Position numbers and translations under genes: made by a program
Source of the DNA: Candidatus Pacearchaeota archaeon
GTDB taxonomy: Archaea > Nanobdellota > Nanobdellia > Pacearchaeales > GW2011-AR1
NCBI GenBank assembly: GCA_023139205.1
Contig: JAGLOA010000008.1
Location: 1-37,482, forward strand
Direction: 5' to 3'
DNA length: 37,482 nt
In this document: one piece after another, positions 1-9,470 of the stretch
How the letters are laid out: every line of letters starts with the position of its first letter
Numbering within the stretch: position 1 is the first letter of the stretch
The notes under the pieces: generated by a model
Database searches by the model: none
The model's input: only the letters and a program-made list of their open reading frames with translations
What the model was told of the DNA's origin: nothing

Positions 1-1
1 T

Positions 2-541
2 CTTAATGTTGAAAAATCAAATCCAATTAAGGCGCTTTCAAGTGAAGAGATAGTAAACATGATAACAGCAATAGGGACAGGGGTAGGTGAGCAATTTAAT
101 ATTGATAACTTAAGATATTCTAAGATTATAATTATGACTGATGCAGATGTTGATGGAGAACATATTAAAACTCTTCTTTTAACTTTCTTTTTTAGATTTA
201 TGCCCCATTTAATTGAAAATGGAAATATTTATGTTGCAATGCCCCCACTTTATAGGATTCGAAAAAGGAAAGATTATTATGTTTATTCTGATGATGAGCT
301 TAAGAAAACTCTTGAAAAATTAGGCACAACAAATGTTACAAGATTTAAGGGTTTAGGAGAAATGAGTTCAATTCAATTATGGGATACAACTATGAATCCA
401 AAGACCAGAAAAATCAAGAAAATTTTTATTGAAGATGCTGTTGAAGCAGATGCAACTTTTTCAATGCTTATGGGCGATGATGTTCAAGCAAGAAAACAAT
501 TTATTTCAGAAAATGCAAAGGAGGCTCAGTTGGATATTTAA
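2..541 (+). CDS. gyrB: DNA gyrase subunit B, 3' part only
   Basis: This is the C-terminal part of the ATPase subunit of DNA gyrase; the reading frame is open to the left edge, so the gene begins outside the window. The visible 179 residues start in the TOPRIM domain. The Mg-binding motif DADVDGEHI is present, followed by the family stretch RFKGLGEM and the C-terminal signature QLWDTTMNP that contacts GyrA. GyrB and GyrA together introduce negative supercoils using ATP. No intein is visible in this part. The stop codon is 2 nt before the next gene, and gyrA follows after two small genes, so the four genes look like one operon. Identification is secure; the start cannot be seen. Confidence 0.96.
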   Translation, partial: LNVEKSNPIKALSSEEIVNMITAIGTGVGEQFNIDNLRYSKIIIMTDADVDGEHIKTLLLTFFFRFMPHLIENGNIYVAMPPLYRIRKRKDYYVYSDDELKKTLEKLGTTNVTRFKGLGEMSSIQLWDTTMNPKTRKIKKIFIEDAVEADATFSMLMGDDVQARKQFISENAKEAQLDI

Positions 542-543
542 AA

Positions 544-855
544 ATGGCTAAAAAAGGAAAATTATCAACACCTACATGGATTTTAGAAGGTTATGGTAGT
601 GAAGCTGATTATAATAAAGCAAAAGGAATAGGTAAAAAGAAAAAACAAGAGAAAACCTTTAAGATTCGTGAGTGTCCAAAATGTGGAAGTGATGATGTGG
701 GGCTTGTTTTAAGTGGAAGTAATTCAGAAGAAGGTGGAGGAAAAGAATGGGGATGCAACAAATGTAATTGGAAAGGAGAAGAGATCGTTGAAAAAGAATT
801 AACAGAGAATGAATTAATGAAATATTTAGATGAGAAAGGGGAGGAAGTATTATGA
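544..855 (+). CDS. Small zinc-ribbon protein in the gyrase operon
   Basis: A 103-residue protein with a Lys-rich N-terminal half and a zinc ribbon of the TFIIS/RPB9 kind: CPKC at residues 44-47 and CNKC at 71-74, separated by a Gly/Ser-rich loop and followed by a W-K-G turn. The two CxxC knuckles should bind one Zn ion. The role is unknown; such proteins commonly bind nucleic acid or act as adaptors. It starts 2 nt after gyrB and its end overlaps the next ATG by 4 nt, implying translational coupling and co-expression with gyrase. A gyrase-related function is only an inference from position. Confidence 0.8.
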   Translation: MAKKGKLSTPTWILEGYGSEADYNKAKGIGKKKKQEKTFKIRECPKCGSDDVGLVLSGSNSEEGGGKEWGCNKCNWKGEEIVEKELTENELMKYLDEKGEEVL

Positions 856-1265
856 TAAAAATTGCTGTTAGTGGATATTTTGATCCGATTCATAGGGGGC
901 ATATTGAATATTTGAAATTGGCAAAAGAATTAGGAGATAAATTAATTGTTATTTTGAATAATGATAGACAAGTATTATTAAAAAAAGGGCAGGCTTTTAT
1001 GCCTTTAGAAGATAAGAAAATAATCTTGGAAGCAATAAAATATGTTGATGAAGTTTTTGTGAGTATTGATGAGGATAAAAGTGTCTGTAAATCTCTTGAA
1101 GCAGTAAAGCCAGATATTTTTGCGAATGGTGGAGATAGATATCATACTGAAATTCCTGAGGCAAAGATCTGTGAAGAGCTTGGGATAGAAATAGTGGATG
1201 GGTTAGGAGAGAAGGTTCAATCTTCTTCTAATTTAATTAAAAATTTTGGGAAAAAAGAAAAATGA
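852..1265 (+). CDS. Cytidylyltransferase-like nucleotidyltransferase
   Basis: A 137-residue single-domain protein of the HxGH nucleotidyltransferase superfamily (glycerol-3-phosphate cytidylyltransferase, RfaE-C/HldE-C and archaeal FAD synthetase RibL are relatives). The N-terminal [14 protein letters not shown] carries the nucleotide-binding HxGH (H14, H17). The later NGGDRY and the C-terminal SSSNLI stretch stand where the family has its second phosphate-contact motif. It would transfer CMP or AMP from the triphosphate to a phosphorylated substrate. The actual substrate cannot be told; FAD synthesis or a sugar/polyol nucleotide are the main options. It overlaps both neighbours by 4 nt, inside the gyrB-gyrA operon. 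Confidence 0.85.
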   Translation: MIKIAVSGYFDPIHRGHIEYLKLAKELGDKLIVILNNDRQVLLKKGQAFMPLEDKKIILEAIKYVDEVFVSIDEDKSVCKSLEAVKPDIFANGGDRYHTEIPEAKICEELGIEIVDGLGEKVQSSSNLIKNFGKKEK

Positions 1266-4200
1266 CCCCAATTAATGAAGATATAAAAGAAATGAGGGAA
1301 TCTGAAAAGGGAGTTTTTGATACAGAAGTTTCTGGAGAAATGAAAAAGGCGTATTTAGATTATGCAATGTCTGTTATTGTTTCCAGAGCAATTCCTACAA
1401 TTGAAGATGGGTTGAAACCTGTTCAGAGAAGGATTTTACATTCGATGAATTTGATGGGATTAAAACCAAATACTCAAACAAAAAAAAGTGCTAGAATTGT
1501 TGGAGATGTTATTGGTAAGTATCATCCTCATGGAGATTCTGCTGTTTATGATGCTATGGTTAGAATGGCTCAAACTTTTTCTTTAAGATATCCTTTGGTT
1601 TATGGTCAGGGAAATTTTGGTTGTTTCACGGCAAATACAAAAGTTAAACTTACAGACGGTAGAAATTTATCTTTTGTGGATTTAATACAAGAACATAAAA
1701 AAGGAAAAAGGAATTTTACATTTACTATTGATGATAATTTGATAAAAATTGCTGAAATAAAAAACCCAAGAAAGACTATAATAAATGCAAAAATTATGAA
1801 AGTGATTTTAGATAATGGCGAGGAAATAAAATGCACTTTGAATCACAAGTTTATGTTAAAAAGCGGTGAATATAAAGAAGCAAGAAATTTAGAATCTGGA
1901 GATTCTTTAATGCCCTGTTATTCTAGACTTTCTGCTAAAGATGATGATCCAAAAACAATTGGATATAAGATGGTTTTCCAGCCTCAAACAAAAGAATGGA
2001 AATTTGTTCATATTCTTTCAGATAATTGGAATTTAGAAAAGGGTATTTATGCAAAACCTGCTGGAAGAATAAGACATCATGTTGATTTTAATAAATTAAA
2101 TAATAATCCAGATAATATCAGAAGAATGCATTGGAAAGAACATTGGCAGACTCATTATAATTTTACTTCTATGAAACACAAAACTGATCCTGAATATAGA
2201 AAAAAATTAGCAGAAGGGAGAAAGAAATTTTGGGATAATCAAAAAAATAGAGAGGATTATTCTAAGAGAATGACTGAAAGAAATTTAAAAAATTGGAAGA
2301 AAAAAAATTATAGGGAGAAAATGATTGTAACATTAAGTGAAGTTAATAAAAAATATCTTAAAGAACATCCAGAAAGAATAGAGGAAATTAGAAAAACAGC
2401 GTCAATTACAATGAAAAGGATGTGGACAATTCCAAAGTATAGAAAACTTTTCAATGAAAAAATTATTGCTGTAAATAAAAAGAGAAAAACTAATTTAACA
2501 GGGAGAAAGAAATTTATAACTATTTGTAATTACTTAAAAAATAATTGCCTTCTTTTGAATGAACAAAATTATGAAGAGGTAAGAGAAAAAATATTTAAAA
2601 TAAAAAGTTTTACAAGTTGGGGTTTAGGAATTAAAAAATATTTTAATAATGATTTAAATTTATTGTTATGCGAAATAAATCAAAATCATAAAATTGTTAA
2701 AACTGAATTTTTAAATGAATCTGCTGATGTTTATGATTTAACTATTGATAAGACTCATAATTTTGCTTTAGCTTCAGGAGTTTTTGTTCATAATTCAGTT
2801 GATGGTGATCCTGCTGCGGCTTACAGATATACTGAGGCTAAATTAATGCCAATTTCTTCTGAGCTTATTCAGGATATTGATAAAGAAACTGTTAAGTTTT
2901 CTCCTAATTTTGATAATTCTTTAAAAGAACCAGAGTTACTTCCTGGAAAACTTCCTACCTTGATGTTAAATGGAGCTACAGGTATTGCTGTGGGAATGGC
3001 TACAAATATTCCTCCGCATAATTTAAGAGAGGTTTGCGATGCTATTATCTCTTATGTTAAAAAACCAGAAATTACTATTGAAGAACTTTGTGAAATTGTT
3101 ACTGGTCCTGACTTTCCTACAGGAGGAATGGTTCAGGGGGATATGGTTGAATTGTATAAAACTGGAAGAGGAAGATTAATTTTAAGAGGAAAAGTTTCAA
3201 GTGAGACAGTTCATAAAAAAGAGGTTGTTGTTATTACTGAAATTCCTTATATGCTTAATAAATCTACTTTGGTTACTCAGATTGCTGGTTTAATTCAAAA
3301 CAAGAAGATAAAAAATATTTCTGATTTAAGGGACGAATCTTCCAAAGGTAAAATAAGAGTTGTTATTGAGTTGAAAAAAGGTATTAATCCTAATTTTGTG
3401 ATTAATTCTCTTTACAAATATACTCGTCTTCAGGATTCATTTAATGTTAACTTTCTTGCTTTGGTTGGAGGGCAGCCAAAAGTTTTGACTTTAAAGGATG
3501 TTGTGGAAGAATATGTTAAGTATAGGAAAAAGATAATTACTCTTAGAACAAAGTTTGAATTAAAAAAAGCTAAAGAAAGACAAGAAATTGTTGAAGGTCT
3601 TTTAATTGCTTTGAAAGATATCGATGAAGTTATAAATTTAATTAAGAAATCAAAAGGTAAAGTTGAAGCTATGGAAGGTCTTATTAATAAATTTAAATTA
3701 ACCAAGAAACAAGCAGAAGCTGTTCTTGAGATTAAATTACAACAATTAACTTCTCTTGAAGTTGATAAATTAAAGAAAGAAGCAGAAGAATTAAAAAAGA
3801 AGATTGCTGATTTAGAAAAAATTTTGGGAGATATTAAAGAAGTTTTGAAAATAATTGTTCGGGAAGTTAATGATTTAAGGTCTAAATATGGAGATCCAAG
3901 AAAGACTAATGTTTTGAAAAGGATTTCTGAAATTTCTGAAAAAGATTTGATTCAAAAGAAAGAAGTTGTTGTTACTATTACTGATAAAGGATATTGCAAG
4001 AGAATGGATGTTCAAACTTACAAGGAGCAGAGAAGGGGTGGAAGAGGAGTTATTGGAAGTAATTTAACTACAGGGGATTTTGTTAAGCAAATTATTACCT
4101 GTTCAACTCATGATTATTTGATGTTTTTTACCAGCAGAGGAAGAGTTTTATGGTTGAAAGCTTATGATATTCCTGAGTCTGAAAGATATAGCAAGGGTAA

Positions 4201-4879
4201 GGCAATAATTAATTTACTTAATTTAAAAAATGAAAAAGTTACAAATGTTATTTCAGTGAATAAATTTGATGGTTACTTATTTATGGCAACTAAAAAAGGG
4301 CAGGTTAAAAAAATTGCATTGAGTAATTTTTCAAAACCAAGAGCTTCAGGAATCAGGGCCATTAATCTTCCTCAGGATAATTCTGATGTTTTAATTGGTG
4401 TTGGGCTTTTAGATAAGAACCAGGAAGTTTTCCTTGCTACTAAAAAAGGAAAGGCAATTAGGTTTGATAATGAGAAAGTCAGGTCTATGGGAAGAGCAAG
4501 TTATGGTGTTACTGGAATTAAATTTGGCAAGGATGATGAAGTTGTTAGTCTTGAAATTTTAGATACTGAAGCTATTTTGACTATTACAAAAAAAGGTTAT
4601 GGTAAAAGAACTACTGTAAATGATTATAGAAAAACTGCCAGAGCTGGAAAAGGAGTTCTTAATTTGAAAGTTTCAGAAAAAACAGGGGAAGTTGTTACAA
4701 CTGTTTCAGTGAATAAAGAAGATAATATAATAATCACAACTGCAAAAGGAATGGTCATAAGAACTTCTTTAAAAAATATAAGGGTTATGGGAAGAGCTGC
4801 TCAAGGTGTTAGGATTGTTAAGCTTCAGCAAGGAGATTTTGTAACTGATTTGATTAAGGTTGTTAATGGGGAAGAGTGA
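1262..4879 (+). CDS. gyrA: DNA gyrase subunit A precursor interrupted by an intein
   Basis: A 1205-residue precursor; removing the intein (residues 121-511) leaves an 814-residue GyrA, a normal length. The N-extein holds the winged-helix region ([10 protein letters not shown]). The C-extein starts [15 protein letters not shown] and contains the active-site Tyr (Y523 in the precursor, about Y132 after splicing), which attacks the DNA backbone. The C-terminal beta-pinwheel has repeated blades, and the GyrA box QRRGGRG lies at residues 923-929. This box marks a true supercoiling gyrase rather than topoisomerase IV ParC. Catalytic activity should depend on intein removal because the insertion lies 12 residues before RYTEA. 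The start overlaps the upstream stop by 4 nt. Confidence 0.97.
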   Translation: MTPINEDIKEMRESEKGVFDTEVSGEMKKAYLDYAMSVIVSRAIPTIEDGLKPVQRRILHSMNLMGLKPNTQTKKSARIVGDVIGKYHPHGDSAVYDAMVRMAQTFSLRYPLVYGQGNFGCFTANTKVKLTDGRNLSFVDLIQEHKKGKRNFTFTIDDNLIKIAEIKNPRKTIINAKIMKVILDNGEEIKCTLNHKFMLKSGEYKEARNLESGDSLMPCYSRLSAKDDDPKTIGYKMVFQPQTKEWKFVHILSDNWNLEKGIYAKPAGRIRHHVDFNKLNNNPDNIRRMHWKEHWQTHYNFTSMKHKTDPEYRKKLAEGRKKFWDNQKNREDYSKRMTERNLKNWKKKNYREKMIVTLSEVNKKYLKEHPERIEEIRKTASITMKRMWTIPKYRKLFNEKIIAVNKKRKTNLTGRKKFITICNYLKNNCLLLNEQNYEEVREKIFKIKSFTSWGLGIKKYFNNDLNLLLCEINQNHKIVKTEFLNESADVYDLTIDKTHNFALASGVFVHNSVDGDPAAAYRYTEAKLMPISSELIQDIDKETVKFSPNFDNSLKEPELLPGKLPTLMLNGATGIAVGMATNIPPHNLREVCDAIISYVKKPEITIEELCEIVTGPDFPTGGMVQGDMVELYKTGRGRLILRGKVSSETVHKKEVVVITEIPYMLNKSTLVTQIAGLIQNKKIKNISDLRDESSKGKIRVVIELKKGINPNFVINSLYKYTRLQDSFNVNFLALVGGQPKVLTLKDVVEEYVKYRKKIITLRTKFELKKAKERQEIVEGLLIALKDIDEVINLIKKSKGKVEAMEGLINKFKLTKKQAEAVLEIKLQQLTSLEVDKLKKEAEELKKKIADLEKILGDIKEVLKIIVREVNDLRSKYGDPRKTNVLKRISEISEKDLIQKKEVVVTITDKGYCKRMDVQTYKEQRRGGRGVIGSNLTTGDFVKQIITCSTHDYLMFFTSRGRVLWLKAYDIPESERYSKGKAIINLLNLKNEKVTNVISVNKFDGYLFMATKKGQVKKIALSNFSKPRASGIRAINLPQDNSDVLIGVGLLDKNQEVFLATKKGKAIRFDNEKVRSMGRASYGVTGIKFGKDDEVVSLEILDTEAILTITKKGYGKRTTVNDYRKTARAGKGVLNLKVSEKTGEVVTTVSVNKEDNIIITTAKGMVIRTSLKNIRVMGRAAQGVRIVKLQQGDFVTDLIKVVNGEE
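1622..2794 (+). mobile_element. Intein with HNH homing endonuclease inside gyrA
   Basis: A 391-residue in-frame insertion (precursor residues 121-511) between extein sequences YGQGNFG and SVDGD. Splicing residues are all present. The first residue is Cys; the block-B motif CTLNH supplies Thr and His; the end is [11 protein letters not shown] with penultimate His and terminal Asn; the +1 extein residue is Ser. Between the splicing blocks lies an HNH-type nuclease core ([15 protein letters not shown], then WKEHW) at about intein residues 150-180. It is followed by several Lys/Arg/Trp-rich helical repeats resembling nuclease-associated modular DNA-binding motifs. No LAGLIDADG motif is visible. 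Known mycobacterial GyrA inteins sit directly before TEA, so this site differs. An intact reading frame suggests an active or recently active element. Confidence 0.93.
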
Positions 4880-4918
4880 AAATGAGTAAAGAATGTTTAT
4901 TTTATAATTTTGATTAAT

Positions 4919-4927
4919 TTTATATAT
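4919..4927 (+). promoter_or_regulatory. TATA-like box for the nuclease-like gene
   Basis: The sequence TTTATATAT is centred about 26 nt before the ATG at 4949. That spacing places transcription start at or next to the start codon, the pattern of leaderless archaeal mRNAs. It is the main reason for choosing 4949 over ATG 4934 or the longer open frame from 4910. There is no purine-rich ribosome binding site. Confidence 0.45.
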
Positions 4928-4948
4928 TTGAGAATGAGAGTAATTATT

Positions 4949-6334
4949 ATGGGTAGATTAGAGCCGATAATAATTGATATTTTGTTTGAGAATGGGGGGA
5001 TCATCTTAGAAGAATCTTTTATAAAAAAGTTGTCCCCGGATATTGATTTAGAAGAGGAAAAAATTAAAAAGAGTATACAAAAGTTAATTAATAAAAATAA
5101 ATTATACCGATTAGAAGATAAATATATTTCTTTAACTGATTTTGGTGATACTCAAGAAAATAAAATTGATAAATTACTAAATCAATTAGTTTATGATAAA
5201 TTCTTATTTAAAAATCCCAAACTTCAAAATGGAAAGGAGTTCTGTGATAATATGATTTTTTTTGATGGAACATTAATTATTTTTCAATCAAAAACAAAAG
5301 ATTATACCAAAATAGAGGAGTTTGAAAGATTTAGAAAAAAATGTATTGATAATGCCATACATCAATTAAATACTACAATCAATTGGGTTAGAAAAGATTT
5401 AGTTGTAAAGAAATTTAAGAATAATTTGGGAAAAGAGATTGAAATCAAATCAGAAAATGTTAAAAAAATAATTGGTGTTTGTGTTTCTTATTTTCATCCA
5501 GATAAGGATTATTTTATTACTAAAGGTAATGTAATTAATTTAAAAAATAAAGAGGAGATTGCAAATATTATCACCTACCAAGAGTTAGCCAAAATAATTG
5601 AATTTAATGATACTCTTCCTGAGTTTATAGAATATCTTGACAAAAGAAGAATTTTGGTTCAAAAAAATGTCCCTTTATTAAGTGAACGTGAAATAATAAG
5701 CTATTTTTTTTCAACAAATAGAACTATGATTCCAAAAGAGATGTCAAAAAGCGAGTTTGATAATTGTTCAATGTTGATAATTGATAGTTTTGAAGATGCT
5801 TTAAAAAAAGGAGATTTAAGTAAAAAATTGAAAAAAAGGACTGAAAAAAATAAAGATAGCTATTTTATTGATATGATTATAAATAAAATTCTTCCAAAGA
5901 TTCTAATAGAGGATGATACTTTTTTTATTGAATTACTTAATTTGAATCGCTTCCAAAGAAGACTAATTGTAAAACAAATATTACCTGCTTACCACCATTT
6001 TATAGCTAAGAAAAGTGATTTTAGAGCACCTTTTATTTCTTTAGGCAAAGATTTAAATTTTATGTTTTTGTTTTCTAGAAAGTTTCAGGATTTTAAAGAG
6101 AATGAAAAAATGTTATCTGTTCATACTGCAATAATGAAAAAGAAACATAATGTGAACAAAATAATAGGGATTTCTGAAAATCATTATTCTAATGGTATGG
6201 TTAATCACAACTTTTGTATGATGAAAGGAGAAATTGTATTTGATGAATCAAATTTACCAGAATCATTTAAACAGAATATTAAAGACACCAGTAAAATGAA
6301 GCAATTAAAAGATATCTATGAATTTGATATTTAA
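4949..6334 (+). CDS. Putative PD-(D/E)XK-like nuclease with N-terminal winged helix
   Basis: A protein of 461 residues from the chosen start (frame open from 4910). Residues 1-60 look like a helix-turn-helix/winged-helix domain ending in a KLYRLEDKYISLTDFG wing. Around residue 97 comes E-F-C-D-N-M-I-F-F, then D-G-T-L-I-I-F-Q-S-K. This is the order E97, D100, Q113, K115, which resembles a restriction-endonuclease-like core (acidic residue, then Q-x-K on the next strand). The C-terminal 300 residues match nothing I recognise. It converges on the restriction-modification pair just downstream, so a defence or DNA-processing role is plausible. The nuclease assignment is inference from one motif; the function is otherwise unknown. 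Confidence 0.5.
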   Translation: MGRLEPIIIDILFENGGIILEESFIKKLSPDIDLEEEKIKKSIQKLINKNKLYRLEDKYISLTDFGDTQENKIDKLLNQLVYDKFLFKNPKLQNGKEFCDNMIFFDGTLIIFQSKTKDYTKIEEFERFRKKCIDNAIHQLNTTINWVRKDLVVKKFKNNLGKEIEIKSENVKKIIGVCVSYFHPDKDYFITKGNVINLKNKEEIANIITYQELAKIIEFNDTLPEFIEYLDKRRILVQKNVPLLSEREIISYFFSTNRTMIPKEMSKSEFDNCSMLIIDSFEDALKKGDLSKKLKKRTEKNKDSYFIDMIINKILPKILIEDDTFFIELLNLNRFQRRLIVKQILPAYHHFIAKKSDFRAPFISLGKDLNFMFLFSRKFQDFKENEKMLSVHTAIMKKKHNVNKIIGISENHYSNGMVNHNFCMMKGEIVFDESNLPESFKQNIKDTSKMKQLKDIYEFDI

Positions 6335-6385
6335 GAATCTCCTATTTTACTTGATTATTTAGAATTTTCTATTCTTGAAGCTTTT

Positions 6386-7156
6386 TTATATTATATTATT
6401 TTTCACATCACTTAATCTTTTCTTTGCAGTTTTATTATATTCTTCTGAAATATCTAAATGAATAAAATTCCTGTTATTTTTCGTTGATACAACTGCAACT
6501 GTTCCTGTTCCGCCAAACATATCTAAAACAGTATGCCCTTTAAATGAATAAAATTTCATCAAACGATAAATTAATTCTTCTGGAAATGGTGCTGGATGTC
6601 CATTTCTTTTTTTCTCTGGTGAAATTTTCCAATGACCATCAGAATATTCTTTGAATTCTTCAGAAGTGATATCGGCATCTTTTTTATCTCCTTCTAATTT
6701 ATCGCCATTTTTAGAAAATACTAAAACATATTCCCAAGAGGGAACAATATGAGGATTAGATGGGCTTTTCCAACTTCCCCAAGCAGTTCTTCTTAACATA
6801 GTTTGCTTGTACCAGATTATTTCTGTCCTAAATTTCATTCCCAACTTTCTTAATTGATTACTAAAATCATGATGAATTGGAGTAAAATTCTTTATTCCTG
6901 TTGGTGCAATGTTTAAACAAAATCTTCCCCCAGGCACTAAAACTCTTTGAGTTTCTTCCCATACTTTATTCAACCATTTAAGGTATTCCCCATAGTCCAT
7001 TTTATCGTGGTGATTATCATAATCTTTTCCTACATTATATGGTGGGGAAGTAATTGCAAGATGAATACTATCACTGGGTATTTGTTTTAGGGATTCTAAA
7101 ACATCTCCGGTTACGATCTTATTAAGAAATTTATTTTGTTTTACCATCTTGTTCAA
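6386..7156 (-). CDS. Type II DNA methyltransferase, beta class
   Basis: A 256-residue SAM-dependent DNA methyltransferase. Catalytic motif IV, TSPPYN, is near the N terminus and the SAM-binding motif I, DMFGGTGTV, is near the C terminus. That circular order defines the beta class, which makes N4-methylcytosine or N6-methyladenine; SPPY is the form common in N4-cytosine enzymes but does not prove the base. It protects host sites from the endonuclease encoded immediately upstream. Its 5' end overlaps that gene by 26 nt, or by 17 nt if the second Met (start at 7147) is used. The overlap implies translation coupled to the nuclease. Identification as a methyltransferase is firm; target sequence unknown. 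Confidence 0.9.
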   Translation of the reverse strand: MNKMVKQNKFLNKIVTGDVLESLKQIPSDSIHLAITSPPYNVGKDYDNHHDKMDYGEYLKWLNKVWEETQRVLVPGGRFCLNIAPTGIKNFTPIHHDFSNQLRKLGMKFRTEIIWYKQTMLRRTAWGSWKSPSNPHIVPSWEYVLVFSKNGDKLEGDKKDADITSEEFKEYSDGHWKISPEKKRNGHPAPFPEELIYRLMKFYSFKGHTVLDMFGGTGTVAVVSTKNNRNFIHLDISEEYNKTAKKRLSDVKNNII

Positions 7157-7862
7157 CTAATTTTTTTATATCTTCAAATAAATCATCAATGTCTTTAACT
7201 TTATCAGTTTTTTCAAAATCTTCTCTCGCCATATACATTCCATCTAATTCGTATTCCAAGATAACTCTTGTTTTCTTTGGACCTCTTGCACCAATAATTA
7301 CGTTTACTTCGTTATCTTTATCTGGAGTAACCATGAAAACTTTTATGTGTTTTGTAATTTGATTTTCTAAAAGTTTAAGTTTCCAGTAAGTTGTTTCAAA
7401 TCCTCTTTCTCTAAATGAGTTTTTCACAGAAAGCACACAATAAATTCTTACTTTTTCTTCTTTCTCATTATATCTGTAAACAATTATATCAGCATCAGGC
7501 AAGAATGAATATTCCTTGAAATGAATTTCAAGCATCCTTCTTACCAAATCTTTTTCTCTTGAAAGATTATTGCTTCCTAATTCTGCATCTTTTATTAATT
7601 TAATATCTGTTCCTTCAAATAATTCTTCAAGAATGACCATCACTAATCTTTGCAACGAATGTCCTACAAATGTTCTCCAGGATTGTCTTGCTTTATTATG
7701 TGCTGAATCTCTTTGTAATCCTGTTCCAATTAATTCTTTAGTTTTTTCAATTAAATATTCTTTTTTAATTTCTTCAAAGAATTCATCTATTTTAGAGAAA
7801 GATTTATTTTTATACTTCTCCTTAAAATCATGAAATTTAGTTTTTATATCTTCAAAGTCCAT
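7131..7862 (-). CDS. Type II restriction endonuclease, BsaWI-like
   Basis: A 243-residue protein directly upstream of and overlapping a DNA methyltransferase. It contains a PD-(D/E)XK-type core: an acidic strand LPDADIIVY, then YCVLSVKNSFRERGFETTYWKLKL with the catalytic S-x-K. From memory, the SVKNSFRERG...WKLKLL region resembles the BsaWI family, whose members cut WCCGGW-type sites. The family label is therefore moderate and the specificity untested. The start is supported by a GAGGAG ribosome-binding sequence 5 nt before the ATG. The short gap upstream has A/T-rich TATA-like sequence, so the pair can be expressed as its own operon. Confidence 0.8.
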   Translation of the reverse strand: MDFEDIKTKFHDFKEKYKNKSFSKIDEFFEEIKKEYLIEKTKELIGTGLQRDSAHNKARQSWRTFVGHSLQRLVMVILEELFEGTDIKLIKDAELGSNNLSREKDLVRRMLEIHFKEYSFLPDADIIVYRYNEKEEKVRIYCVLSVKNSFRERGFETTYWKLKLLENQITKHIKVFMVTPDKDNEVNVIIGARGPKKTRVILEYELDGMYMAREDFEKTDKVKDIDDLFEDIKKLVEQDGKTK

Positions 7863-7920
7863 TTTTATCTCCTCTCTTAATAAATATATATTCTTATTTA
7901 TAAATTCTTGTTTGATGTTC

Positions 7921-8769
7921 CTAATCCCAAATATCCAATTTTTTTTCTTTAGTATTTATTGGTTCTTTTTTTATCTCTGTAAAATTTTCTTTTGGTATTT
8001 CTTGTTTGTTAAACATGGGGCAGATATTTTTGTATTCGCACCAGTTGCAGAGAATTGATTTATTTGCTGGAAATTCTGTTGTTAATTCTATTTTTTTTAT
8101 CAGTTCAACAGTGTCTTTTTTTAATTGAGTTAGTTGTTCATTTGTTCTTTTTGAAATTATTTTTGTATTGTGTGCTAAGTAATGCCATATTAAAATAACT
8201 TCTTTATCTTGTCCAAATAATTCTTTTATTGCAATGGAGTATAATGCAAGTTGTCTGTCTTTGTCTATTTTTTCCTTGGTTGGTAAATAACTTGCTGTTT
8301 TATAATCATGAACTTCATATTCTCCTGTTTTTAAGTTATGAACTAATCTGTCAATAAATCCTTGAAGTTTGTATTCGCCTGTTTCATTTAATTTAATTAA
8401 TATTTTTTTTTCACATTCAATTGTTCCGTCCTGAAATGGTTGGTGTTTTGTGTAATAATTTATTAAAAATTCTACTCCTTTGTTGAAATAATCTTTTTCA
8501 GATAGTTGTTTTTTTACAATTAATATTTCTTCTGAAAATTCATCCTGCCATTTTATTGAATAGTATGTTATTATTTCGTCAAGGGTTGGTGTTTTTTTCT
8601 CATTTTTGACAGAATTATAAACCCATTCAAGAGTGTCATGGACAATATTTCCAAGATGAGCTTCAATGCTTTTTTCAATTTCAGGAATTATTTTATCAAT
8701 ATATTTATATTTGAATCTAAGAGGGCATTGTTCAAAAGTGCTTAATCTTGAGTGAGAATAAATCGTCAT
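7921..8769 (-). CDS. RecB/Cas4-like PD-(D/E)XK nuclease with Fe-S cysteines
   Basis: A 282-residue nuclease of the RecB C-terminal/Cas4/AddB superfamily. Visible motifs in order are S-x-L-S-T-F-E-Q-C-P with Cys15, GxxxH (G40-H44), GFIDR (D140), HDYKT (D155, K157) and QxxxY (Q173-Y177). A C-terminal cluster C241-xx-C244-x5-C250 with Cys15 makes the four ligands of a 4Fe-4S cluster typical of this group. It should cut or resect DNA ends in repair. No helicase partner or CRISPR array is nearby, so a Cas4 role is not supported. It lies just downstream of the restriction-modification pair on the same strand, 58 nt away. Confidence 0.9.
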   Translation of the reverse strand: MTIYSHSRLSTFEQCPLRFKYKYIDKIIPEIEKSIEAHLGNIVHDTLEWVYNSVKNEKKTPTLDEIITYYSIKWQDEFSEEILIVKKQLSEKDYFNKGVEFLINYYTKHQPFQDGTIECEKKILIKLNETGEYKLQGFIDRLVHNLKTGEYEVHDYKTASYLPTKEKIDKDRQLALYSIAIKELFGQDKEVILIWHYLAHNTKIISKRTNEQLTQLKKDTVELIKKIELTTEFPANKSILCNWCEYKNICPMFNKQEIPKENFTEIKKEPINTKEKKLDIWD

Positions 8770-8814
8770 TTTAGTAGTAAGGAAAACTTCAGATAGGTTA
8801 TAAATTTAATTATA

Positions 8815-9396
8815 TTATAATCCTAAACAGCTTTTGTATTTTAAAATATTTTTATACTTCCACATTAAATTTACTTGAGAAATTTTCAATTCAATTCCAA
8901 GGTCGTTATTTTTGTCTGCAGTTTCAAGAACATCACAAAGTGGAGAATTTTTTAATTCATCAACATATTTTGAGTGGACAAAAATAAAAATATCTTCATC
9001 ATTTATGTGTTTTTCCTGAATATTGTTTTGTTCAATTGTAAAGGATTTTTCCCATTGTCTTTGTCCTGTATTAAAATTATAAAACCTTAATAATATTTTT
9101 GCATTTTTAGGGAGGTCTTTTACCAGAGGACTTTTTAATAGGTCTTGCTTAATTGTTGAATAATCTGTTAAGATTGGTTGAATTTGTTTTTCAGATATTG
9201 ATTTTTCTTTTTCAACATATGTTTTTTGTATTACTGGATCTTCTTTTGAAAAATAATTGGTTACATATGCTGTTGCACTAATAATACTTATAATGCAAAT
9301 AAAAGCTATAATTGGTTTTATCAGTGGCTTTATTTTTTCAGGAAGTGTTTTTCTTGGGTCATATAACTCAAGCCCTTTTAGAAATTTTCTGGTCAT
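8815..9396 (-). CDS. Hypothetical protein with one N-terminal membrane anchor
   Basis: A 193-residue protein I do not recognise. A positively charged N terminus (about 28 residues, with PRK and KIKPLIK) precedes one hydrophobic segment at about residues 29-48. The rest is hydrophilic and probably lies outside the membrane. The distal part has beta-strand character with a RFYNFNTGQRQWEKSF segment and two Cys (in PLCDV and KSCLGL) that could form a disulphide. It shares the strand of aIF2 gamma upstream, but a 176-nt gap suggests a separate promoter. No function is assigned. Confidence 0.65.
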   Translation of the reverse strand: MTRKFLKGLELYDPRKTLPEKIKPLIKPIIAFICIISIISATAYVTNYFSKEDPVIQKTYVEKEKSISEKQIQPILTDYSTIKQDLLKSPLVKDLPKNAKILLRFYNFNTGQRQWEKSFTIEQNNIQEKHINDEDIFIFVHSKYVDELKNSPLCDVLETADKNNDLGIELKISQVNLMWKYKNILKYKSCLGL

Positions 9397-9470
9397 ATTA
9401 AAAATATTTTGATATTGTTTTTATATTTTTATAACTCTTTGTGAGTGAGGAGATAAATAATTATATTATT

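Noticed and set aside
609-902. Open frame on the minus strand opposite the zinc-ribbon gene
   Set aside because: It lies wholly across two well-supported operon genes and its composition (Ser, Phe, Pro, Leu) is that of an antisense shadow.
1262-4879. Topoisomerase IV ParC instead of GyrA
   Set aside because: The C-terminal domain carries a clear GyrA box (QRRGGRG) and the gene lies in an operon with gyrB.
7921-8769. Cas4 of a CRISPR system
   Set aside because: No CRISPR repeats or other cas genes occur in the window, and the protein fits a general RecB-like Fe-S nuclease.
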